Position numbers and translations under genes: made by a program. From an uncultured Saprospiraceae bacterium (GTDB lineage Bacteria > Bacteroidota > Bacteroidia > Chitinophagales > Saprospiraceae): DNA of 46,656 nucleotides. The stretch is from contig CALFWZ010000150.1 in assembly GCA_937928405.1 (NCBI GenBank), forward strand, positions 1-46,656. Direction: 5' to 3'. Under the pieces are notes generated by a model, which made no database searches, was not told where the DNA came from, and saw nothing but the letters and a program-made list of their open reading frames with translations. Shown here piece after piece: positions 8,544 through 15,543 of this stretch. How positions within the stretch are numbered: position 1 is the stretch's first letter; each line of letters opens with the position of its first letter.

Positions 8544-8597
8544 GTGGCAAAAAGTATAATCTTGCGTCTAAAGTATACTAGACTTTTTTTTTGCCAC
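8544..8597. repeat. Inverted repeat in the divergent upstream region
   Basis: GTGGCAAAAAGT (8544-8555) faces ACTTTTTTTTTGCCAC (8582-8597), giving an imperfect stem between the divergent LysM gene and SH3 lipoprotein gene. It sits just downstream of a TAAATTTG (8537-8544, -7-like on the plus strand), so it would form in the 5' leader of the lipoprotein mRNA if that promoter is real. The role is unknown. Confidence 0.45.
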
Positions 8598-8617
8598 TAC
8601 GAGAAAACTTACACATC

Positions 8618-9631
8618 ATGATTCAGAGATTCCTCCCTGTCCTATTATTACTATTATCGGTCTTTGTTGCCTGTAAAGATACAAACTCCACCGAAACGAA
8701 TACTAATCTTCCCGATACAAATAAATCTGTAGACTCTATAGTCATTGCTGCGCCCACCACGGTAACCGTTTACGCTTGGGTAGATAAGCTACGGATGCGA
8801 AGTGAACCAGACACAAAATCAGAAGTAGTCGCTGAAATACCAGAAGGTGGCGCGATGACTTTTTTAGATGAAAAAACGGATTTTACCCAACAAATTACCT
8901 TGCGTGGTAAGTTGTACGATGAGCCTTGGTTAAAGGTGAAAACCACCGAGGGGAAAACTGGCTGGGTCTATGGAGGTGGTGTGAAATTTTATGAACCTAA
9001 AGTGGCCGCATTGCCTACTCCGTACGATCGCTGTATGGATTATTTTAAGCGTCGTCGAATTAGTCAGGCTAATAAATGTATAGCAGAAATAGAAAGCAAA
9101 CAATTATCAAAAGATCGACAGTATGTAGCAAAGACAAAAGAAGGTGCGCTGGAATTTAGTTTGTTAAATGGAGAAAAAAAGCAATTGGATGATAGTGCTA
9201 TTGAAGAAGTTACCGCCCAACAGTCCTATTTTTACCGGTATTATGTTCCCAAGATGGGATTATTCGTGGTGGCAGTCAATGGTCAGGAAACAGATAGCTA
9301 TCGACTGGTCAACGACAAATCTGGAAAGGAGACTATCATTTGGGGGTTTCCGGTCATTGCGCCCGATTTTAAAAAATTGGTCAGCTATAGAGGTGATCTA
9401 AAAGATGATCCAGATCGAAATGGATTACAAATTTTTGGCTATACGGATCAAGGGTTAGAATTAATTTGGGAAAAAAAGTTGGATCGCTACGAACCCATCA
9501 TCGTAAAATGGCTAGATGTAGAAGAAGCGGAAGTCATGGTTTTGCCAAAAGCCAGAAGTGGAAACCTCAAATTGAAGGTTGCGAAATTACATAAAGACGA
9601 GGCGGGAGAATGGGTGTTGGATATTAAATAG
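8618..9631 (+). CDS. SH3-domain lipoprotein
   Basis: The chosen start (MIQRFLPVLLLLLSVFVAC) gives a clean lipoprotein signal with Cys19. The longer frame adds nine residues that spoil the signal peptide. A bacterial SH3 (SH3b) domain covers about residues 45-122 (VYAWVDKLRMRSEPD, ending GKTGWVYGGGVKFYE). The second half (about 125-337) is unrecognised, Lys/Glu-rich and predicted as beta strands. The SH3b segment and its GxTGW(V/I)YG motif resemble the protein at 31805-33091, so the two may be distant paralogues. The likely location is the inner leaflet of the outer membrane or periplasmic face, binding cell wall. Divergent from the GH73-LysM hydrolase. Confidence 0.75.
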   Translation: MIQRFLPVLLLLLSVFVACKDTNSTETNTNLPDTNKSVDSIVIAAPTTVTVYAWVDKLRMRSEPDTKSEVVAEIPEGGAMTFLDEKTDFTQQITLRGKLYDEPWLKVKTTEGKTGWVYGGGVKFYEPKVAALPTPYDRCMDYFKRRRISQANKCIAEIESKQLSKDRQYVAKTKEGALEFSLLNGEKKQLDDSAIEEVTAQQSYFYRYYVPKMGLFVVAVNGQETDSYRLVNDKSGKETIIWGFPVIAPDFKKLVSYRGDLKDDPDRNGLQIFGYTDQGLELIWEKKLDRYEPIIVKWLDVEEAEVMVLPKARSGNLKLKVAKLHKDEAGEWVLDIK

Positions 9632-9671
9632 AGGATATTTTTGAACAATAATTCAGATAGAAAATGAGTGC

Positions 9672-9861
9672 AAGATGTGTCATCCCTAATTTCACGATCA
9701 TCATTTAATCTGATGGTTTACATCTAAGCACAGCGTATTTTTGCTGGTTAGCCAGTTTGCTTTTAGCTTGTTTGCCCTCTTTTTACGTAAAAAGAGGGCA
9801 AACAAGCTAACTGGCCAACGGGCAATATTTTTCTAAAGAAAAAATTCGCATGACTCATGTT
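9672..9861 (-). mobile_element. MITE-like palindromic element, copy 1
   Basis: This is a 190-base non-coding element, homologous to 12087-12282 in the opposite orientation. Ends read in element orientation: AACATGAGTCATGCGAATTT at the start, and the complement of AAGATGTGTCATCCCTAATT at the far end, i.e. imperfect terminal inverted repeats of about 20 bases. The core holds a perfect 48-base palindrome (9763-9810, centre ACGT). It is flanked by an outer stem pairing GCCAGTT (9751-9757) with AACTGGC (9809-9815) by reading a few bases across the inner stem's edge. It lies 43 bases past the stop of the HD-PycTM gene, in that gene's sense. It has no transposase and no obvious target-site duplication, so it would be mobilised in trans if at all. 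An RNA or terminator role is equally possible. Confidence 0.7.
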
Positions 9862-9904
9862 GTTTTGTTACAATGATTCTTTATGGCCATTCTATTTCAT
9901 CTTC

Positions 9905-11095
9905 CTACGAAAACAAAACCGCCAAAAAAGAAATAACGGTAGACACAAAACCGACCATAAAGATATTATAGGACATCGTTAAAAAACGATATTTTTTATC
10001 CAGAACTTTCCCTAGGAAATAGAGATCACGTGTCATATTACCGTATAGTAGTTCCCCATCACGGAGTACAGCATCCATTGCCTCTTCAAACTGTTCTAGA
10101 CTGAGGTTGATGAAGTTTCCAAAAAAGACAATATTCTTTCGAGCTTCCATCAAGTTGACTTTTCCATCATTATGAGCGGTTACTTTTGGGCGAATAGACA
10201 AAACCGCAAAGATGAGCGAAGTCAGCGCGGTAACTAAAAATAAAACGACCGGTAACAAGACCATCGGCTGAGTCTCTGGAATATTCTGATAAGACAAAAC
10301 AGAAATGATGACCGAAATCAAAATTGCGTTGACGCTAATCATGATGTTCGCTTTGTTATCAGCGATAGCGCTCAGGTTGATATGGTTACGATAATTGGTT
10401 CTAAAATACGTTTGCGTAGCACTACCGGGTAATTTTTTTTCCAGTCCTTGAAACTTACGAATTTGTCCGTCCTCTTCGCCCAATAGTTGTAATTTATTAT
10501 GCTGATTTTTTTCAACCCTGCTTTTCTGCATGAGGATATTTTGTGCGACCATGGGGGCAAACTGATTTTTGCCGTAAGGCGTATAAAAACTGGTTCGCAA
10601 TAATTCCTGTAATTGGATCTGATTCCATTCTAGTGCCGGTAGCTGCCGTCCCTGAATAAGTTCCCATTCCAAGCGGAGCAATGGACGGTGGTGGAAAAAA
10701 TTATTGGTGGCGTTAAATCCATGTAGTCCATCTAAAAACAATTCAGCCGCTTTGCTGTCAGGACGATTATTTTCCTTAGAAGCATTGATGCAGTTAATGA
10801 CTGATCTTATTTTTTTCGCTGGATAATTGGCGGAGTTTAAAAAAGCTTCAGCGATTTCGGCGCTTAAACTTATTGCTCGGTCATAATCTTTTTGATAACC
10901 AGTGGCGTGTAGCCAGGCCGCGAGAGCAGCAATCTCTTTCGTTTCGCTATCTACCTCAATAGCTGTAGCCACTTTTTGTACGTGAGCTACGATTTGACAG
11001 GTTCGTTGGTAGTTATGATATAAAAGGCGATTATCGTTTATCCGGTTGGACAAATCTAAGACGTGCTGCTGCGCTTTTTGGAGGATATCGCTCAT
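9905..11095 (-). CDS. Orphan Pycsar-type effector: degenerate HD domain plus PycTM membrane domain
   Basis: The N-terminal half (about 1-130) aligns by eye to the HD-hydrolase domain seen in many Bacteroidota DUF5706 proteins. The C-terminal half carries the PycTM hallmark LSAIADNKANIMISVNA (about 241-257), then two membrane spans and a third at the extreme C-terminus. In Pycsar defence, PycTM effectors respond to cCMP/cUMP and disrupt the membrane. No PycC-type cyclase gene is nearby. The HD site looks broken: YHNYQRT has Arg where family members have His, and WLHATGY has Ala in place of the metal-binding Asp. I chose the ATG at 11095 because CAGGAAG sits 5 bases upstream. An ATG at 11134 and a TTG at 11137 would add 13-14 residues without a ribosome site. 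It is bracketed, with the DUF937 gene, by two MITE-like copies. Confidence 0.82.
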   Translation of the reverse strand: MSDILQKAQQHVLDLSNRINDNRLLYHNYQRTCQIVAHVQKVATAIEVDSETKEIAALAAWLHATGYQKDYDRAISLSAEIAEAFLNSANYPAKKIRSVINCINASKENNRPDSKAAELFLDGLHGFNATNNFFHHRPLLRLEWELIQGRQLPALEWNQIQLQELLRTSFYTPYGKNQFAPMVAQNILMQKSRVEKNQHNKLQLLGEEDGQIRKFQGLEKKLPGSATQTYFRTNYRNHINLSAIADNKANIMISVNAILISVIISVLSYQNIPETQPMVLLPVVLFLVTALTSLIFAVLSIRPKVTAHNDGKVNLMEARKNIVFFGNFINLSLEQFEEAMDAVLRDGELLYGNMTRDLYFLGKVLDKKYRFLTMSYNIFMVGFVSTVISFLAVLFS

Positions 11096-11460
11096 CGTGG
11101 CTTCCTGTTGATTATCTCGGGTAGCTGGTTTCATCAAGTTGATTTTCGTGAAATTACCTAAGCAATTTCTATTTTCTCAAAATAGTACGTTAATAAATGC
11201 CAATCGGTAGTTAAAACAAGTTCTCTCTCAAAGATAAGGAAATTTAGAAATTAGCCGCCTAGAATGTCTGTAAACTACCTTTAAACAGGCTAAAAATGAG
11301 ATATTTCCCCTATATTTGTTACCTCAGTCCCAATATCAAGTCAAGATATAAGTGTAGGAACCTGAATTTTGATTTGATCAATTTTTTGTACTTACCGAAT
11401 CATTTAACAGCTGATACTGATATTTCTGCTTCAGCACAAACATTTTAAAAGAAAAAAATT
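11096..11460. other. Divergent intergenic region with one promoter-like site
   Basis: This 365-base region lies between the divergent Pycsar-type gene and the DUF937 gene. The only signal I can support is the TATATTTG at 11311-11318. No RNA gene or repeat was seen. Confidence 0.5.
11311..11318 (+). promoter_or_regulatory. Probable -7 element of the DUF937 gene
   Basis: TATATTTG matches the Bacteroidota -7 consensus TAnnTTTG exactly. The -33 region at the normal spacing is poor. Use would give a leader of about 135 bases. Confidence 0.4.
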
Positions 11461-12066
11461 ATGGATTTAATTGACTTATTACAAAGCCAGCTTTCTGGTA
11501 ATGTTCTTGACCAATTGAGTAATCAGATTGGAGAAGAGAAAGAAAAAACAGAAGTAGCCACTAGTGGTATTATTTCTATGTTGACAGCTGCTTTAGCTAA
11601 AAATGCGGCATCTCCTGATGGAGCTAGTGCTTTGGCTAATGCGTTGGATTCGGATCACGATGGAAGTATTTTAGATAATATAGGAGATCTTTTGGGTGGT
11701 AACTTAACCAACAATCGTGCTGCTAATGGTGCCGGTATTCTAAAACATGTTTTAGGAGGTAAGCAAGGAAATGCGATTGATGCCATCAGCAAGATGAGTG
11801 GATTGACTGGCGATAAGACGGGAAATCTAATGACTATGTTAGCACCTATCGTTTTAGGAATGCTAGGAAAGCAAAAGCGTCAGAACAATATGGACCAAAG
11901 TGGTTTATCTGATATGTTGAGCCGTTCAGTAAAGTCTGCCACCAATCAGCGTCAAGAAATGGGCTTACTAGGTAAATTACTAGATCGCGATGGTGATGGT
12001 AGCATCATGGATGATATTGCAGGAATGGGTATGAAGACCTTAGGCAATTTATTCAGAAATAGATAA
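11461..12066 (+). CDS. DUF937 family protein
   Basis: This is a 201-residue soluble protein of the DUF937 (YidB-like) type. It starts MDLIDLLQSQLSGNVLDQLS and is rich in Gly, Ala, Leu and Asn. The segment TSGIISMLTAALAKNAASPD (about 37-56) is typical of the family. The function of the family is not established. Two short acidic motifs resemble dockerin/EF-hand calcium loops: DSDHDGSILDN (about 68-78) and DRDGDGSIMDD (about 180-190). Each is followed by a short helical stretch, so the protein may bind calcium (inference). It has no signal peptide. Divergent from the HD-PycTM gene, and followed after 20 bases by MITE-like copy 2. Confidence 0.85.
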   Translation: MDLIDLLQSQLSGNVLDQLSNQIGEEKEKTEVATSGIISMLTAALAKNAASPDGASALANALDSDHDGSILDNIGDLLGGNLTNNRAANGAGILKHVLGGKQGNAIDAISKMSGLTGDKTGNLMTMLAPIVLGMLGKQKRQNNMDQSGLSDMLSRSVKSATNQRQEMGLLGKLLDRDGDGSIMDDIAGMGMKTLGNLFRNR

Positions 12067-12086
12067 GACCATTTTTTATGAAGCAT

Positions 12087-12282
12087 AACATGAGTCATCT
12101 CGAATTTTTTCTTTAGAAATATATTGCCAGGTGGCCTGTTAGCTAGTTTGCCCGTTAGCCCTCTTTTTAAGTAAAAAGAGGGCTAACTAGCTAAAAGCCA
12201 ACGGGCTAACCAGCAAAGAAATGCTGCGCTAACTGGCCAGTAACCAGATTAAATGATGATAGCGAAATTCGGGACTCATGTT
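12087..12282 (+). mobile_element. MITE-like palindromic element, copy 2
   Basis: This is a 196-base element homologous to copy 1 (inverted). It starts AACATGAGTCATCTCGAATT and ends with the complement of AACATGAGTCCCGAATTTCG. These are imperfect terminal inverted repeats of about 20 bases, with 10 identical at the tips. The core hairpin is a 16-base-pair stem at 12154-12187. An outer stem (TTAGCTAGTT 12139-12148 with AACTAGCTAA 12185-12194) overlaps the inner stem's base, so the two pairings compete at two bases. Several stem pairs differ from copy 1 but are still complementary. It sits 20 bases after the DUF937 stop and ends 15 bases before the GNAT start. It may act as a terminator for the former and lie within the leader of the latter. 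Confidence 0.72.
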
Positions 12283-12297
12283 TAAATATGTGAGACT

Positions 12298-12786
12298 ATG
12301 TCAGATTTTCTTATTCGACCTATTCGAAAAGCAGACAATGCTGAAGTGGCAAAAGTTATACGTACGGTGATGACTTCTTTTGGTGCTGTTGGAGAAGGAT
12401 TTTCAATCGAAGATCTCGAAGTGGACCAGATGTATGAAGCCTATCAGGGAAACCAGTCTGTTATGTATGTAGTCGTTGGGAAGGAAGAAAAAGTTTTAGG
12501 CTGTGGTGGTTTTGCTCCTTTAACTGGCGGTGATCCAGATACCTGCGAATTGCGAAAAATGTATTTTTTAGAAGAAGCAAGAGGAAAAGGATTGGGACGA
12601 AAAATGCTCGAAATGTCCTTGGTCGGAGCGAAAGAAATGGGTTTTAAAAAATGTTATTTAGAAACGCTACAGCATATGGAAGCTGCTAGAAGACTTTATG
12701 AAAAAGCAGGGTTTTTACCATTGAGCTGTGCCTTGGGAAATACGGGGCATGGTGGTTGTGATAGTTACTATCTATTAGAATTATAA
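12298..12786 (+). CDS. GNAT family N-acetyltransferase
   Basis: This 162-residue protein has a complete GNAT fold. The acetyl-CoA pyrophosphate loop is visible as RGKGLGRKML (about 97-106) after the strand CELRKMYFLEEA, and the C-terminal AARRLYEKAGFLPL motif is typical. The substrate cannot be read from sequence; amino-acid or small-amine acetylation is the usual guess for this size. The reading frame starts 15 bases after the MITE-like element's end, so the promoter may be inside or overlap that element. Convergent with the TonB-C gene, with only 3 bases between stops. Confidence 0.9.
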   Translation: MSDFLIRPIRKADNAEVAKVIRTVMTSFGAVGEGFSIEDLEVDQMYEAYQGNQSVMYVVVGKEEKVLGCGGFAPLTGGDPDTCELRKMYFLEEARGKGLGRKMLEMSLVGAKEMGFKKCYLETLQHMEAARRLYEKAGFLPLSCALGNTGHGGCDSYYLLEL

Positions 12787-12789
12787 ATA

Positions 12790-13545
12790 TTAATCTACGA
12801 TTTCATATAACCGGGCTACCTCCACAAATTCTCCATCTTCCACAATCGTAGCAGTAACAAGTATTTCGCCGCCCGCTTTGGCTTTTTTCAATATTTTTAT
12901 CATATCATTATTGATCATACCTGTACTTTCCGCATCATTAAAACTACGGTTTCGTTGGTACGCAATCACTAGACTACTGATATCTAGGTCGTTGCCAAAT
13001 TCATCTCTGACAATTACTTCATCTCTGACATTATCTAATAACTCCGTTCGAGTAACCTGCTTGGCAGCCAACTTACCCCAATGAATCGTATGTCGTTCAG
13101 AAAATATGGGTTCCACTGATTTTAAGGCGAATAGAATGGGTAAGTCCATCTCAACGGCAACAGGTTTTAGATTGTTTTGGGCTGGATCCCATGCTGGGAA
13201 CATATTTACTACTCGAAGCGCTTCTTCATCGCAACCACCACCGATTTGATTCAGCACTTTAGCGTTGGTGACTTTTCCATATTCTGATACTGAAAAACGA
13301 ACATATACCGTTCCTTCAATATCATCTGCTTGTGCCTGTTCAGGATAATTCAAGTTACGAGAGATAAAATCTATCAATGCTCTATTAGAGCAATTTCTTT
13401 TCTCATCAGAATAATCAGCATGTGCTTCGCAACCTGAAAAATAGGGCATTTCGGCTATGGCTTCCACCTCTACATTGGATTGTGCGTTTAGGCCAAGGAA
13501 AAATATGCTTATATAAAAGAAGATTAAGGTAGTCTTTCTGATCAT
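12790..13545 (-). CDS. TonB C-terminal domain protein, secreted/periplasmic
   Basis: The 251-residue product starts with a signal peptide or signal anchor (MIRKTTLIFFYISIFFLGLNAQ). A TonB C-terminal domain follows at about residues 45-140 (YPEQAQADDIEGTVYVRFSV, then GCDEEALRVVNMFPAWDP). The MPYFSGC lead-in and the overall pattern match the TonB-C part of the M56 protein (4143-5744), including MPFFPGC there. The final ~110 residues are unrecognised. It lacks the proline-rich spacer and ExbB/ExbD-binding helix of true TonB, so energy transduction is doubtful. A scaffold or envelope-sensing role is possible. It appears monocistronic. Confidence 0.82.
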   Translation of the reverse strand: MIRKTTLIFFYISIFFLGLNAQSNVEVEAIAEMPYFSGCEAHADYSDEKRNCSNRALIDFISRNLNYPEQAQADDIEGTVYVRFSVSEYGKVTNAKVLNQIGGGCDEEALRVVNMFPAWDPAQNNLKPVAVEMDLPILFALKSVEPIFSERHTIHWGKLAAKQVTRTELLDNVRDEVIVRDEFGNDLDISSLVIAYQRNRSFNDAESTGMINNDMIKILKKAKAGGEILVTATIVEDGEFVEVARLYEIVD

Positions 13546-13798
13546 TTTGTTGGATTTAATAGAGCAGTCGTTTTAAAATAGCGCTTCGTTTTGACAACCA
13601 AGCCTTTATCTTGGATTTCGAACATTACCTTAAAACAAGTTCAGAAAATATCCATCTGGTTTTTCTGGAAAAAATGCTAGAATAAAGTCTATTCAACCTA
13701 TAAAATAGCCAAACCCTACGCCAAATTCTAGAATAGCGCTGTTTTTAAGAAAAATTTAATCCAAATTGCTACCTATTTGAAATTAGCAGAGGTATATT

Positions 13799-15241
13799 CT
13801 ATCGACTTAGTTCGGCGAGCGTACTACGAATACTTGTCAAATCGTTTTTGGGAGGGCGTTGGGCAAAACTACCATTCTTATTCACAATATAATATTGCGG
13901 CAGTATTTTAACTTCGTATTTTAGCGCAATATCAGAATCAATATCTCCATCTGCCATGACATGAATGCCACCAAATCCCATCTTCTTGACGGTTTTTTGC
14001 CATTCTTCGGTAGTACGATCAAGTGAAACGTTGAGAATGACAATGCCTTGATTTTCCATATCTTCAATAAAGGGCTTGAGGTTTGTCATTTTCTTCATGC
14101 AAGGACGACACCAGCTGGCCCAGAAATTCAGATAAACTACTTTGCCTCCATATTGTGCCAGTTGAACTGAATTTTGATCCATGTCCTGCAATGTAAAATC
14201 TGGTGCTGGAGCACCTTCTGCGTAGCGAGTAGCTTTTTGATAAGCATAATTCACTTTTGCTTCGTAATCTAAATGTTCCGTATCATCGATGAAGGTCCAG
14301 TACCTTCCCAGTACACTGTCTAATTCTTTATCTAAAAATGCTTTATATAACATCTCTGATTGGACAAAAGCCTGCGTATTACCCATTAAGTTACTAGTAG
14401 CATAATCGTATTGCTTAATGTAAGGGGCGGTTTTGTCTCCTGCTTTTTCATAATGATAGTTAACAACAGCGAGCACATAATCTCGATATAAGTGATTTCC
14501 AATTGATCCACCAATAAGTGGGATTTCATCCAAGAATTCAAAATAAGCATCAGGCAGATCATAACGCCCTTTATAGAGATGTCCAAACATCAACTTATGA
14601 TAAGCCCAATCGTACATAAACTCTGTTTCCATAAAACTGATAAAGTCAGGCGTCAATTTATTTGGATTGTTTTTACGGTAGAAGTCCATTTTGGCGAAGG
14701 CTCGGTCTTTTTTTGTTTGAAGTTTCTGAGAAAAAGCCTCTGGTGTGGTATTCCGCATATTTTTATCCTGATCCGGTAAAGTGGAATACCAAAAAATCTC
14801 TTTTCTGAATTGTACTTTTTTGAATTGATTGAGTTCTTTCGGATTTTCTTTCAAATATTCGGATAGAAAAGTATTATTTCCACCGCCGCGTTCACCAAAT
14901 AATACATTATAAGGATAACTACCACCGTTGATATTGATCCCAAGCGTATCGTTGGGTTCTAAATAGATCAATTTTTTTTCCCGACTATAAATAAGTGTAG
15001 CGTACTGAGGTTCTCTGACATTGACACCAAAAGCGAAAGTTCCATCTTCTAAAATATTAGAAGTGTATTCTTCCGTATCACTCGTCATATACCTGACATT
15101 GATCTGGATCGTGATTTCTTTTTCAAGGGATACTCGGTTGTTTATTTTACCAACAATCAAAGTGTTAGCATCAGTAATTTGCCCAACCAAAGAAAGGCTA
15201 GAACACAGAAGTACAGAAATAAAAAGTAAAATGCGGTTCAT
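13799..15241 (-). CDS. TlpA/ResA-like thioredoxin-fold protein, periplasmic
   Basis: The 480-residue product has a signal peptide (MNRILLFISVLLCSSLSLVG) and a long N-terminal region of about 320 residues, partly beta and partly helical. A TlpA-like thioredoxin domain follows at about 343-480, with the redox motif WASWCRPCMKK (Cys378 and Cys381) and the cis-Pro region KILPQYYIV. Proteins of this layout are common in Bacteroidota and reduce or isomerise disulfides in exported proteins. The specific partner is unknown. A strong Bacteroidota-type promoter lies about 140 bases upstream. Confidence 0.88.
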   Translation of the reverse strand: MNRILLFISVLLCSSLSLVGQITDANTLIVGKINNRVSLEKEITIQINVRYMTSDTEEYTSNILEDGTFAFGVNVREPQYATLIYSREKKLIYLEPNDTLGININGGSYPYNVLFGERGGGNNTFLSEYLKENPKELNQFKKVQFRKEIFWYSTLPDQDKNMRNTTPEAFSQKLQTKKDRAFAKMDFYRKNNPNKLTPDFISFMETEFMYDWAYHKLMFGHLYKGRYDLPDAYFEFLDEIPLIGGSIGNHLYRDYVLAVVNYHYEKAGDKTAPYIKQYDYATSNLMGNTQAFVQSEMLYKAFLDKELDSVLGRYWTFIDDTEHLDYEAKVNYAYQKATRYAEGAPAPDFTLQDMDQNSVQLAQYGGKVVYLNFWASWCRPCMKKMTNLKPFIEDMENQGIVILNVSLDRTTEEWQKTVKKMGFGGIHVMADGDIDSDIALKYEVKILPQYYIVNKNGSFAQRPPKNDLTSIRSTLAELSR

Positions 15242-15543
15242 ACGATTTACTATTACCAGGATAATTTAAGTAAAAAACTAGGTTAAACAGCCACTAAAAC
15301 TTCACAAAAAAATTAGATAACTATTTTAACGGTCAGTCGGGGAGGAGTAAACGTAACAAAAAAAATTGTCTCAAGTTGTCTCTTTGCAAATATAACAGAT
15401 GTACAGCACTTCTGCCAAATTCTTGCTGGCAGAGATTTTTATAAAAAAATATTTTCTCTCCTTAAATAACTTCTATAAAACCTAAAAGAATTCACTTTTA
15501 TTTTATGGAATTTTTATTCTTTGAGCATCATAGTAGAAAAAAA
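15242..15543. other. Divergent intergenic region between tlpA-like gene and recJ
   Basis: This 302-base stretch contains the promoter of the TlpA-like gene and no other feature that I can support. An A/T-rich leader precedes the recJ start, and the in-frame upstream ATG at 15505 is judged not used. Confidence 0.5.
15387..15419 (-). promoter_or_regulatory. Predicted promoter of the TlpA-like gene
   Basis: The minus strand reads TTTG (complement of 15416-15419), 21 bases, then TATATTTG (complement of 15387-15394). This is the best match to the TTTG / TAnnTTTG Bacteroidota promoter that I found in the window. Initiation near 15380 would give a leader of about 140 bases. Confidence 0.65.

Noticed and set aside
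9905..12066. A complete Pycsar operon
   Set aside because: Only the effector-type gene is present; the divergent neighbour is DUF937, not a nucleotide cyclase.
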